A model generated the notes under the pieces. That model saw only the letters and a list, made by a program, of their open reading frames with translations. It was not told where the DNA came from and searched no databases. A stretch of 64,000 bases of DNA, taken from Streptomyces sp. SID8374. Lineage in GTDB: Bacteria; Actinomycetota; Actinomycetes; Streptomycetales; Streptomycetaceae. A program made the translations under genes and the position numbers. The number at the start of each line of letters is the position of its first letter. Position 1 is the stretch's first letter. Below are positions 27,673-34,982 of the stretch, one piece after another. Location: the NCBI RefSeq assembly GCF_009865135.1, contig NZ_WWGH01000001.1, positions 5,146,001 to 5,210,000 of the forward strand, written 5' to 3'.

Positions 27673-27724
27673 TCGGCCCCTGGGTTTCCTCCGGCCCGCC
27701 GACCGGAGGAAACCCAGGGGCCGA
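27673..27724. terminator. Long perfect hairpin terminator
   Basis: A 22-bp perfect stem (starting TCGGCCCCTGGG, with complement ending CCAGGGGCCGA) around an 8-nt loop. It lies nine bases beyond the stop of the M15 peptidase gene on the minus strand, and isolates it from the EIIA-like gene. Confidence 0.9.
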
Positions 27725-27732
27725 GCCGGGTC

Positions 27733-28509
27733 TCAGATACCGCAGTTGGGCGCGGACCAGAAGCGGCCGCTGCCCCCGGCGACGTGGGTGTGGTCGTTGT
27801 GGCCCGGGTAGCCCGGGCCGAGGATCTCGGTGAAGCCGTGGTTGCGCGCCGCCTGGGCGAGAGCGCAGAAGCCCTGGGACCCGGCGCCGAGGTCCGCCGC
27901 GTGCCCGTACATGTGGCGGCTGTTGGCGGCGCCGCCGACCGCGCTGTTGCACGAGACGCTGCGGAAGCCGCCGTTGACGGTGATGGGCCGGTCACCCATG
28001 GCGTGCCGCATGGCCTGGAGCTTCCACATGGTCACCAGGGCGTTGGCGCGCGCGGTGGCGGCGCTGACCTTGCCGCCGGACCAGTCGGAGTTGCAGCGGT
28101 TCAGCTCGGCGTAGGTGAAGTTGACCGGGGTGCAGTCGTTCTTCTGGAGCTGGTAGATCTTGTTGAACGTCTGGGGCCCGGCGATGCCGTCGGCGCTCAG
28201 GCCGTACGCGGCCTGGAAGCGCTGCACGGCCGCCTTGGTGGCCGGGCCGAACGCGCCGTCGATGGCGATCTGGTTCCCGGTGCCCGGGTACCCCGCGACG
28301 CGGATCTGGAGCTGGCGTACGGCTTCTCCGCTGGAGCCCTCGCGGAGGGTCCCGCTCCACGTGTAGCAGGCGTCGGCCGTTCCGACGTCTCCGGACGCGG
28401 TGGAGGCGGGGGCCGTGGACGGGGTCGCGGTCGCGGCCGAGGTGCCGCCGAGCGCGAGAACCGCTCCCGCGACCGTCGCGAGCAGGAATCCGATGGGGCG
28501 TGAGCGCAT
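27733..28509 (-). CDS. Secreted M15-type D-Ala-D-Ala carboxypeptidase with PG-binding domain
   Basis: A 258-residue secreted protein from ATG 28509 (MRSRPIGFLLATVAGAVLAL), signal peptide to about residue 29. A PG_binding_1 domain spans about 55-115 (GEAVRQLQIRVAGYPG, IDGAFGPATKAAVQRFQ). An M15A-like zinc peptidase domain spans about 130-258, with ligands in SRHMYGHAADLG (HxxGxxxD) and DHTHV. Six Cys suggest disulphides. It would trim or remodel peptidoglycan stem peptides outside the membrane. Confidence 0.93.
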   Translation of the reverse strand: MRSRPIGFLLATVAGAVLALGGTSAATATPSTAPASTASGDVGTADACYTWSGTLREGSSGEAVRQLQIRVAGYPGTGNQIAIDGAFGPATKAAVQRFQAAYGLSADGIAGPQTFNKIYQLQKNDCTPVNFTYAELNRCNSDWSGGKVSAATARANALVTMWKLQAMRHAMGDRPITVNGGFRSVSCNSAVGGAANSRHMYGHAADLGAGSQGFCALAQAARNHGFTEILGPGYPGHNDHTHVAGGSGRFWSAPNCGI

Positions 28510-28543
28510 GAGCGTGCACCTCTTCGTCGTCGGGCTGTCCACT

Positions 28544-28558
28544 GGAACTGGGGGTTCC
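28544..28558. promoter_or_regulatory. Small dyad in the leader of the M15 gene
   Basis: GGAAC-TGGGG-GTTCC, a 5+5 inverted repeat, lies 35 bp upstream of the M15 start codon. An upstream TTGACG (minus strand, about 28589-28594) might be a -35 element. Function inferred. Confidence 0.3.
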
Positions 28559-28689
28559 GAGCCTGTTACGCGGTACGGATGAGCGTCAAGGGCATGACAA
28601 CTTTGTGCAGCGCGCTCGGCCGGAACCTGCCAACGCGAAGCCGCCCGGAGGGGCGCACCACTGAGCTGAAGACCATCACGGGAGAGACC

Positions 28690-29251
28690 GGTCGCCGCGC
28701 TGTGGTGCACCGGGGCGGGCGGGGTCGGCTCGGCGGCGGCGCAGCCGGCCCGGGCGCTGGGCACGGCGGCGGTGTACGGCACGGTGGGTACGGAGGAGAA
28801 GGCGGCGTACGCGAGCCGCTTCGGGTACGCCGCGGTGTTCCTCCGCGACGGCTTCCCGGAGGCGGTACGGGAGGCGACGCACGGGCGGGGCGTGGATCTG
28901 GTCCTGGACCCGGTCGGCGGCCCCACCCGCCTGGCGAGCTTCGAGGTGCTGGCCCCCTTCGGCCGGGTCGCGGTCCACGGCGAGGCCGCCCGCCACCCCG
29001 GCCCGCACCTCCCGGTCCTCCCGGTCCGGAAGAACAACCGCGCCCTGACCGGCTACAACATCGGCGACCTCTCCCGCCGCGCCCCCGAGACGCTCCGCCG
29101 CCACGCCCTCGCAGCGCTGGACCTGGTCGCCTCCGGTGCCGTACGGATCGGCATCACGGTCGAGTACGACCTGGCCGACGCGGCGCAGGCCCATCGCGTA
29201 CGGGAAGCGGGCGAGAACGAGGGGAAGGCCGTACTGAGGATCGGCCGCTGA
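28690..29251 (+). pseudogene. Remnant of quinone oxidoreductase / zinc-binding dehydrogenase
   Basis: The reading frame to 29251 encodes the C-terminal half of an MDR-type oxidoreductase: GGVGSAAAQPARALGTAAVYG (split NAD(P)-binding motif, normally GGVGxAAVQLARA), GRGVDLVLDPVGG and SGAVRIGITVEYDLADAAQAH. The whole N-terminal GroES-like domain is missing. Upstream of about 28715 the match to the expected VVHGA sequence lies in another frame, implying a frameshift. Two independent defects argue for a dead gene. Confidence 0.75.
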
Positions 29252-29299
29252 TCCCGTCGGCCACCGCCCCCCGTCGGCCGCTCACCGCTTACCTCGACG

Positions 29300-29880
29300 T
29301 CTACGACCACTTCGGCCTCCTCCGCCCGGCGCGGGCGTCGTGCGCTCGGGGTGGTCCCGTAGGCGGCCCGGAACCGCCGGGTGGAGTGGCTGTGGCCGGT
29401 GGAGCCGCAGCGTACGGCGATGGCCGCGATGGACAGGTGGGCGTAGCCGGAGGAACCGGGCATGTGACGGGCGCGTTCGAGGCGTTCGCTGATCACCCGC
29501 TGCTCCAGGCTGATCCGCAGGCGGGCCGGGACCAGTTCGTGCATCGGGCTGGAGCGCAGCCGCAGCGAGGCGTGGACGACAGCTTCGACCGGCAGGCCGG
29601 GGTCGGTCATGTCGATGGTGACGGCCTGGGACGCGCCCACGCCGGACCAGCCGTAGACACGCGGGGCCGGCTCGTGGAACACGCGGATGTCCGACGGCCC
29701 CGGCGTGAAGCGCTGCCCGCCCGCCTCCGCGTGATGGGCCCGCCCGCATACCAGTTTCGGCCTCCTCGTGACGGACCCGGTTCGGCACCGACGTGTCGGT
29801 CGGCGCATGGTGCAACGCCTCGACCCGCTCACGCGGCGCGACATCGTTCAGATCCGGCAACAGCACGACGCCCCACCGTG
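29300..29880 (-). pseudogene. Decayed AraC-family regulator gene
   Basis: On the minus strand an AraC-type reading begins as LPDLNDVAPRERVEALHHA, shifts frame near 29740, and continues as DIRVFHEPAPRVYGWSG. It ends with the C-terminal HTH (LSIAAIAVRCGS...RRFRAAYGTTP). No single frame joins the parts, and the middle ligand-binding segment is shortened. It overlaps no other convincing gene and lies next to the dehydrogenase remnant, so both look like relics of one region. Confidence 0.65.
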
Positions 29881-29902
29881 CACGGCACGGTGGGGCGTCG
29901 TG
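29864..29902. terminator. Terminator downstream of DUF397 pair
   Basis: An 18-bp perfect stem (CACGACGCCCCACCGTGC and complement) with loop ACG. It lies 18 bp beyond the stop of the minus-strand DUF397 gene ending at 29920. Confidence 0.85.
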
Positions 29903-29919
29903 GCGTCGGCCCGATCGGG

Positions 29920-30138
29920 TCAGACGGTGCCGAACTCCCCGGCTTTGACGCCCGCGACGAAGGACGAGAACACCTCGGCGCTGACGTGCAGGCTCGGGCC
30001 GTTCGTGTTCTTCGAGTCGCGTACGGGGACGATGCCGGTGGCGGTCGCGGTGCCCGGGGCCCACTCGACGCAGGTGCCGCCGTTGCCGCTGTAGGAGGAC
30101 TTGACCCACTGCTGCCCGGACGGGGATTCGGTCGTCAT
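29920..30138 (-). CDS. DUF397 protein (copy 2)
   Basis: A 72-residue protein, MTTESPSGQQWVKSSYSGNGGTC, with the DUF397 signature WVKSSYSGNGGTCVEWAP and VPVRDSKN...GPSLHVSAEVFSSFVAGVK. DUF397 proteins are small partners of XRE/DUF5753 regulators (WhiJ-like systems), and some behave as the modulator or toxin-like component. This is the distal gene of a three-gene run: XRE, DUF397, DUF397. It is a tandem duplicate of the adjacent copy. Confidence 0.92.
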   Translation of the reverse strand: MTTESPSGQQWVKSSYSGNGGTCVEWAPGTATATGIVPVRDSKNTNGPSLHVSAEVFSSFVAGVKAGEFGTV

Positions 30139-30142
30139 ATGG

Positions 30143-30349
30143 CTACAGCTCCCCGGACTTGACGCCCGTCACGAAGGCGGAGAACGCGGCGGCGGGGAAG
30201 CTCAGCACCGGGCCGGTCGTGTTCTTCGAGTCGCGTACGGGGACGGTGCCGGTGGTGGTCGCGGTGTGCGGGGCCCATTCGACGCAGGTGCCGCCGTTGT
30301 TGCTGTAGGAGGACTTGACCCACTGCTGGGTCGTCGTTTCGGTCGTCAC
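30143..30349 (-). CDS. DUF397 protein (copy 1)
   Basis: A 68-residue protein, MTTETTTQQWVKSSYSNNGGTC, with WVKSSYSNNGGTCVEWAP and VPVRDSKNTTGPVLSF. Its ATG overlaps the stop of the XRE/DUF5753 gene by four bases, so translation is probably coupled. The two DUF397 copies are clearly recent paralogues, with only four bases between their coding regions. Confidence 0.92.
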   Translation of the reverse strand: MTTETTTQQWVKSSYSNNGGTCVEWAPHTATTTGTVPVRDSKNTTGPVLSFPAAAFSAFVTGVKSGEL

Positions 30350-31197
30350 GGGGTGCCCTTCCGATGCTGGTGGATCGAGTCCACGGAATCTGTCTGCGAC
30401 AGAGACACGTTCTGCAAATGATGGTAGGCCCTCACCATCGGGATGACGGAGCTGAGTTCGCGGTCCAAGTGCCCCTGCGTCTGGGACTCGACATAGGAGA
30501 CCACGGACCGGTCCTGGAGCGTCAACAGATTTACCGACCGGTCGAAGGGGCGGCGCTCTCCGATGCTGTAGGGGGCGATCTGGAGCGTGGTGTGCGGCTG
30601 GGCGGCGAAGTCGATCAGATACTGCAACTGCGCCTTCATGACGTCCGGGCCGCCGACCGGCCGGAGGATGCAGCTCTCGTCCAGCACGGCGATCAGCAGG
30701 GGCGGTACGTCCCGCACCAGCGCTTCCTGGCGCGCCATGAGGAACGCGACGCGTTCATCGGCCTGTTCGCGGGTGATGACTCCTCGGTCGACCGCTCCGT
30801 CGGCCAGTGCCTGCGCGTACTCCCGCGTCTGCAACAGACCGGGAATCAGGCCCGACTCGAAGAGCCTGATCTCCGCCGCCCGCCCCTCCAGGGCCAGGTA
30901 CTCCGGGAAGCCCTGCAACAGCACCCCGTGCTTGATCTTCCGCCACTCGCGCTCGAACGACTCGGCCGTCCCCACGAACCCCAGTGCGACATCAACGGCG
31001 ATCGAGAACTTGCGAGTTGGGGACTTGTGACAAGTTTCCACCCCCGAGACATGGCGTCCGGTGTACCCGATCCGCTGCGCGAGGTCGTCCTGCCGCCAGC
31101 CCCGCTCCTCGCGCGCACTGCGCAGACGTGCGCCGTAGGCCGCTTCCGGGCTCGCGTCCGGGTTTAAGTCCTTGAGGTTTACCAACGTTCTCTCCAC
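30346..31197 (-). CDS. XRE-family regulator with DUF5753 domain
   Basis: A 283-residue protein from GTG 31197. The HTH lies at about 20-75 (LRSAREERGWRQDDLAQRIGYTGRHVSGVET). DUF5753 follows (about 95-270: IRLFESGLIPGLLQTREYAQAL, LIAVLDESCILRPVGGPDVM). This is the WhiJ-like pattern that pairs with DUF397 proteins in developmental and antibiotic control. Its promoter region is shared with the divergent chain at 31279 and contains a CGTTGAA/TTCAACG dyad, a likely operator. Confidence 0.92.
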   Translation of the reverse strand: MERTLVNLKDLNPDASPEAAYGARLRSAREERGWRQDDLAQRIGYTGRHVSGVETCHKSPTRKFSIAVDVALGFVGTAESFEREWRKIKHGVLLQGFPEYLALEGRAAEIRLFESGLIPGLLQTREYAQALADGAVDRGVITREQADERVAFLMARQEALVRDVPPLLIAVLDESCILRPVGGPDVMKAQLQYLIDFAAQPHTTLQIAPYSIGERRPFDRSVNLLTLQDRSVVSYVESQTQGHLDRELSSVIPMVRAYHHLQNVSLSQTDSVDSIHQHRKGTP

Positions 31198-31205
31198 CCC
31201 TGAAA

Positions 31206-31224
31206 CGTTGAAGGAGATTCAACG
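31206..31224. promoter_or_regulatory. Dyad in XRE / small-gene divergent promoter
   Basis: CGTTGAA-GGAGA-TTCAACG, a perfect 7-bp inverted repeat with a 5-bp centre, lies 9 bp upstream of the XRE start codon and about 55 bp from the divergent gene at 31279. Candidate operator for the XRE/DUF5753 protein. Confidence 0.5.
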
Positions 31225-31278
31225 CTAAGCGACGCTGAGCCATCCCGGTAGTCAGTCAGCTACGGAGAGGAACTATCG

Positions 31279-31548
31279 GTGTACGGCGAGCACGTGCGTC
31301 CGAATTCCCAGCAGCCTCCCGGCCTCCCGTTTCCGCCCGCCCTCGGGGCCCTCGTGGTCGACACCAGCCGCGCCGACCGCGTGGGGGAGTTCCGAGGCGT
31401 CGCCGGAACCCGTTGGTCCCTCCGGCCGGTGGGCGGCGGGCGCGAGTGGGAGGCCGAACCCGTCCACGTACGCCCCGCACTCCTCATAGAGCAGCTTCGA
31501 GCCCGTACCGCACGCCTCAACGCCCGGAGCAGAGGGGAAGTGCTGTGA
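31279..31548 (+). CDS. Hypothetical protein, first of a coupled chain
   Basis: An 89-residue protein from GTG 31279, with GAGAGGAAC upstream. The centre reads ALVVDTSRADRVGEFRGVAGTRWSLRPVGGGREWEAEPVHVRP, a compact beta-rich segment. This short type is often found divergent from XRE/DUF5753 genes in Streptomyces. The stop (TGA 31546-31548) overlaps a GTG at 31545 that opens the next small frame. Function unknown. Confidence 0.72.
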   Translation: MYGEHVRPNSQQPPGLPFPPALGALVVDTSRADRVGEFRGVAGTRWSLRPVGGGREWEAEPVHVRPALLIEQLRARTARLNARSRGEVL

Positions 31549-31628
31549 GCGCACCCAGGACGTCAAAGCGCGTACATGGCTTACGGGTTGGGGTCGCCCG
31601 ACGGGCGCGGCAGGCGGGTGGCTCATGA
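31545..31628 (+). CDS. 27-residue basic micro-ORF, coupled at both ends
   Basis: GTG 31545 to TGA 31628 encodes MSAPRTSKRVHGLRVGVARR and then ARQAGGS. It overlaps the preceding stop (GTGA) and the following start (ATGA at 31625), so it sits in a chain of four-base overlaps. It is strongly basic (eight Arg/Lys, one His, no acidic residue). It could be a real small protein or a coupling device that carries ribosomes to the next gene; coding status needs ribosome profiling or mass spectrometry. Confidence 0.5.
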   Translation: MSAPRTSKRVHGLRVGVARRARQAGGS

Positions 31629-32077
31629 GGGACCTGGATTACGTCGCCGCCGTCACGGTCACGGCGGGCGGACGGGCCCTCTGGCTCGGCGGGATCGCCG
31701 TACCGAACCGCCGGCTCGTCCTCCGCTGGCTCCGGCGGCAGGCGCTGCGGCTGGCCGACGGCCACGGCCGGGACCTGCCTCCCCCCGCTCCCTGGCTCCG
31801 GGCGCGGGACGTCCGGCAGGTCGCCTTCCACGGCACCGACGCCCCGGAAGGGCTGCGGGCGTGGGCGGGCGACGAGGGCCGCCAGGGGGAGGCGATAAGC
31901 GCCCTGGAGTCCGGGCGCCCCGCCCTGCTCACGGTGGTCGACCCCGCCGTAGGGCTGCGGGTCACCCTCGCCGGATGGCCGGTCGGCCCGGATCGGCCGT
32001 CGCCGCCATCCCCGTACCGCCCCCGAAGCCGTGGGCGGGGCCTCGTACCGCCCCGGCCCCGAAGGGAAGAGATCTGA
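31625..32077 (+). CDS. Hypothetical protein in coupled chain
   Basis: A 150-residue protein from ATG 31625, overlapping the micro-ORF stop. Sequence: MRDLDYVAAVTVTAGGRALW, GIAVPNRRLVLRWLRRQALRLADG, and a Pro/Arg-rich basic C-terminus. No family recognised and no membrane segment. The four-base overlap places it in one transcript with the two preceding frames and, five bases later, the next gene. Confidence 0.68.
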   Translation: MRDLDYVAAVTVTAGGRALWLGGIAVPNRRLVLRWLRRQALRLADGHGRDLPPPAPWLRARDVRQVAFHGTDAPEGLRAWAGDEGRQGEAISALESGRPALLTVVDPAVGLRVTLAGWPVGPDRPSPPSPYRPRSRGRGLVPPRPRREEI

Positions 32078-32081
32078 CGCC

Positions 32082-32489
32082 GTGCTGCAATGCACCGCCG
32101 TGACCCCCGTCCCGTACGCCGAAGCTCTTCTGGCGCTCGCCACGATGGAGGGCGGCCCCGAGCACGCGCCCGATGTTCTCGCCCCGGACGAGTTCCTGCT
32201 CTGCGAGCTGGGCGAGCACGACGAGTCCGCCGAGCACGCGGCGTACCTCTGGGCGGCCGAGACCCCGGGCGTGGACCAGGACCTGTGGCTGCTGTGGACG
32301 GGGACGGGCGCGCACCGGGTCTACCGGCTGGCCGTCCTGCCCCTGTGCCCGGCGCGCCTCCGCAACCTGGCCACCCGCACGGTCACCCTGTGCGCGTACT
32401 TCGACCACCACCCCGCCCCGCACTCCTTCCACGTGACCGACCCGCTCGGCGACCTGATCGCGTCGCCCGACGGCACCGACGAGCCCTGA
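32082..32489 (+). CDS. Hypothetical protein, paralogue A of a tandem pair
   Basis: A 135-residue protein from GTG 32082 (MLQCTAVTPVPYAEALLALA), with GGGAAGAG upstream. It shares the N-terminal QCTAV and the internal FLLCELGEHDESAEHAAYLW with the next gene, indicating duplication. The C-terminus reads FHVTDPLGDLIASPDGT. Cys-rich and His-rich patches (CPARL, CAYFDHHPAPH) are present but no established domain. Same chain as 31279-32077. Confidence 0.68.
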   Translation: MLQCTAVTPVPYAEALLALATMEGGPEHAPDVLAPDEFLLCELGEHDESAEHAAYLWAAETPGVDQDLWLLWTGTGAHRVYRLAVLPLCPARLRNLATRTVTLCAYFDHHPAPHSFHVTDPLGDLIASPDGTDEP

Positions 32490-32513
32490 CGGCAACCGGA
32501 GGTCTTCCGCCCC

Positions 32514-32900
32514 ATGAACCAATGCACCGCCGTGGCGCTGTTACCGCCTCCGGACCACGTCGTCCGCCTGGCCCCGCCCGGGAACCCGCCGCAGGCCGGA
32601 TACGTCCTGTGCGAACTCGGCGAGGACCACGACGACGACCACGCGTCCCTGCTGTGGGAGGACGACGCGAACCGCGAGGCCGTGTGGGTGCGGTGGAGCG
32701 GGGACAGCGCCCGGCTGGTGGGGCTGGCCTGGTGTACGGCGATCGACCCGCGGAGCGAGGACGCGTGCGGGCTGTTCGCCGGGCACCCCTCCGTACACGA
32801 CTGGGATGTGGTCGACCCCACGATGCAGGCGGTGGACGCGGTCGCGGACGGATGGCCGGACCCCGCGGCGCCCCGGGCCGACCCGCCGGACGGGCCGTAG
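32514..32900 (+). CDS. Hypothetical protein, paralogue B of a tandem pair
   Basis: A 128-residue protein from ATG 32514 (MNQCTAVALLPPPDHVVRLA). It aligns with the preceding protein at QCTAV, YVLCELGEDHDDDHASLLW and the HDWDVVDPTMQAVD end, which is equivalent to FHVTDPLGDLI. It is more acidic in the centre. The two share a gene order and strand, 24 bp apart, and are probably products of a tandem duplication. Function unknown. Confidence 0.68.
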   Translation: MNQCTAVALLPPPDHVVRLAPPGNPPQAGYVLCELGEDHDDDHASLLWEDDANREAVWVRWSGDSARLVGLAWCTAIDPRSEDACGLFAGHPSVHDWDVVDPTMQAVDAVADGWPDPAAPRADPPDGP

Positions 32901-33011
32901 GGACCACTCGCGCCGGTGAGCGTACGGCGGCTCCAGGCGTTCATCCCCGTATCCGGCCCGGCTGCGTGCTAGGGATAGCAGCAAGATTTCCTAAATAGGA
33001 GGTATGCCACG

Positions 33012-33398
33012 ATGCGCACGACCCTTATCCGCGTGACGACCGCGCTCGGTGCCGCCGCCGCTCTGGCCCTCTGCGGCGCCGGTACGGCGAGTGCCGACAG
33101 CGTGGGCAGCTCCGGCATCGGCAACACGGGCGTCGGGAGCGCGGGCCTCCACAACGGCGGCGCCGGCAACGCGGGCATCGCCAACTGGGGCCTGGGCAAC
33201 GCCGGTATCGAGAACTCCGGCATCGGCAACGCGGGCATCGCCAACTCGGGTCTGGGCAACGCCGGGATCGCCAACTGGGGTCTGGGCAACGCGGGCATCG
33301 AGAACGGCGGCATCGGCAACGCGGGTCTCGGCAACACGGGCCTGGGCAGCCACGGCATCGGCAACTCGGGCGTGGGCAGCTCCGGCATCGGCAACTGA
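33012..33398 (+). CDS. Secreted Asn/Gly pentapeptide-repeat protein
   Basis: A 128-residue protein from ATG 33012, with AGGAGGT upstream. Signal peptide is about 1-28 (MRTTLIRVTTALGAAAALAL...ASA). The mature chain consists almost wholly of five-residue repeats of the type NxGxG / AGIxN (GIGNTGVGSAGLHNGG, AGIANWGLGNAGIEN), about 20 units. This resembles the NxGxGNxG arrays of mycobacterial PPE-MPTR proteins (Pentapeptide_2) and would form a right-handed beta-helix or an elastic wall protein. It has no Cys and few charges. Probable surface structural role; unproven. Confidence 0.82.
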   Translation: MRTTLIRVTTALGAAAALALCGAGTASADSVGSSGIGNTGVGSAGLHNGGAGNAGIANWGLGNAGIENSGIGNAGIANSGLGNAGIANWGLGNAGIENGGIGNAGLGNTGLGSHGIGNSGVGSSGIGN

Positions 33399-33419
33399 AC
33401 CGCGCGGTGTGATGTGACG

Positions 33420-33448
33420 AGGGCCGGGAGCTGCGAGCTCCCGGCCCT
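33420..33448. terminator. Bidirectional terminator between repeat-protein and enolase genes
   Basis: A 13-bp perfect stem (AGGGCCGGGAGCT and complement) with loop GCG, followed by CTTTCG. It lies between convergent genes ending at 33398 and 33482. Confidence 0.85.
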
Positions 33449-33481
33449 CTTTCGATCGCTTCTACGGCTGGGCGGGTGCCA

Positions 33482-34786
33482 TCAGCTCGCGCCTGCGCCT
33501 GTGCCTGCGCCGACCCGCAGGGCGTGCGCCCCCGCGTACTGAGCGCTGTCGCCCAACTGCTCCTCGATGCGCATGAGTTGGTTGTACTTGGCGGTGCGGT
33601 CGGACCGGGACAGGGACCCGGTCTTGATCTGGCCGCAGCCGGTCGCCACCGCCAGGTCCGCGATGGTGGTGTCCTCGGTCTCGCCCGACCTGTGGGACAT
33701 GACGACGGTGTAGCCGGCGCGGTGGGCGGTGCCCACCGTGGCGAGGGCCTCGGTCAGGGTGCCGATCTGATTGACCTTCACCAGAACCGAGTTGGCGACG
33801 CCGGAGGCGATGCCCTCGCGGAGGATCGTCTCGTCGGTGCAGAAGACGTCGTCGCCGGTGAGCTGGCAGCGCGTACCGACGCGGGCGGTCAGGTCCCGCC
33901 ACCCCGGGAGGTCGTCCTCGGCCATCGGGTCCTCGATGGACACGATGGGGTAGGCGTCGATCAACTTGACCAGGTAGTCGGCCTGTTCGGCGGGCGAGCG
34001 GCGCACGCCCTCGCCGGTGTAGTCGTAGACGCCGTCGCGGAAGAACTCGGACGAGGCGGGGTCCATGACCAGGCCGATGTCGGTGCCCGGCCGGTAGCCC
34101 GCGCGTTCGACGGCGGCCACCACGAAGTCGAGGGCCTCCTCGGCGGTGCGCAGGGAGGGGGCGAAGCCGCCCTCGTCGCCGACGCCGGTGGAGTGCCCGG
34201 CGGCGAGGAGGTCGCGGCGCAGGGTGTGGAAGACCTCCGAGCCCATCCGTACGGCCTCGGCGAAGGTGGCCGCGCCGATCGGGGCGATCATGAACTCCTG
34301 GAAGTCCAGCGGATTGTCGGCGTGCGCGCCCCCGTTGACGATGTTCATCATCGGCACGGGCAGGAGGCGGGCGCCGGAGCCGCCGAGGTAGCGGTAGAGG
34401 GGCAGCCGGTGGGCGGCGGCCGCGGCCTTCGCGGCGGCGAGGGAGACCCCGAGGACGGCGTTGGCGCCGAGGCGGGACTTGGCGGGGGTGCCGTCGGTGG
34501 CGATCAGGGCGGCGTCGAGACCGGCCTGATCCTCGGCCTCGCGCCCGATGGCGGCGGCCGCAAGCTCGGTGTTCACGTTGCGTACGGCCTGGTCGACGCC
34601 CTTGCCGTGCCAGCGGGCGGGGTCGCCGTCGCGGAGTTCGACGGCCTCGCGGGCGCCGGTGGAGGCGCCGGAGGGGACCGCGGCCCGGCCGGTGGACCCG
34701 TCGGACAGTTCCACGTCCACCTCGACGGTGGGGTTGCCCCGGCTGTCGAGGACGGTGCGGCCGGTGACGGAGGTGATGGCGGTCAT
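33482..34786 (-). CDS. eno: Enolase (phosphopyruvate hydratase)
   Basis: A 434-residue enolase from ATG 34786 (MTAITSVTGRTVLDSRGNPTVEVDVEL). It interconverts 2-phosphoglycerate and phosphoenolpyruvate. Family motifs: SGASTGAREAVELRDGD, NIVNGGAHADN, IEDPMAEDD, LTGDDVFCTD, VMSHRSGETEDTTIADLAV and GQIKTGSLSRSDR, with the catalytic Lys in LVKVNQIGTLTEA. Full length. Streptomycetes commonly carry two enolases; pairing with a divergent MarR gene and no glycolytic neighbours suggests this is the accessory one. Confidence 0.95.
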   Translation of the reverse strand: MTAITSVTGRTVLDSRGNPTVEVDVELSDGSTGRAAVPSGASTGAREAVELRDGDPARWHGKGVDQAVRNVNTELAAAAIGREAEDQAGLDAALIATDGTPAKSRLGANAVLGVSLAAAKAAAAAHRLPLYRYLGGSGARLLPVPMMNIVNGGAHADNPLDFQEFMIAPIGAATFAEAVRMGSEVFHTLRRDLLAAGHSTGVGDEGGFAPSLRTAEEALDFVVAAVERAGYRPGTDIGLVMDPASSEFFRDGVYDYTGEGVRRSPAEQADYLVKLIDAYPIVSIEDPMAEDDLPGWRDLTARVGTRCQLTGDDVFCTDETILREGIASGVANSVLVKVNQIGTLTEALATVGTAHRAGYTVVMSHRSGETEDTTIADLAVATGCGQIKTGSLSRSDRTAKYNQLMRIEEQLGDSAQYAGAHALRVGAGTGAGAS

Positions 34787-34887
34787 GGGGATGCCCTTCC
34801 CGTTGTCGCATGCGTTCCGTTGGGGCATGCGTTCCGCCGGGCTCGGCTGCGGCGACGGTGGCGCGGTACCCGGCTCCGTAATACTCT

Positions 34888-34939
34888 ACAGCAATGCTGT
34901 GCAGTTGTGCTGTTCAGCTGAGCTGTACAGCCCAGCTGT
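34888..34939. promoter_or_regulatory. Two matching dyads between enolase and MarR genes
   Basis: ACAGC-AAT-GCTGT (34888-34900) and ACAGC-CCA-GCTGT (34927-34939) have the same 5-bp arms and 3-bp centres, with further AGCTG/CAGCT half-sites between. This is a typical layout of MarR-family operators in a divergent promoter. Binding by the adjacent MarR protein and control of the enolase gene is inferred. Confidence 0.6.
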
Positions 34940-34982
34940 GGGATGGGGGCGGCTCTCCAGCTCACCCGCGTTAAAATTCGGT

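Noticed and set aside
27673..27724. Transposon inverted-repeat end
   Set aside because: The two arms form a tight hairpin with an 8-nt loop right after a stop codon, and no transposase is present; a terminator explains it.
31019..31224. Idea that the CGTTGAA dyad at 31206 and the TTCAACG dyad at 1019 are the same operator
   Set aside because: The arms are the same heptamer but in opposite orientation and with a different spacer; the flanking genes are unrelated. Treated as chance.
32031..32081. Upstream start for the 32082 gene
   Set aside because: The frame is open further upstream but overlaps the preceding gene; GGGAAGAG before GTG 32082 fits a proper start.
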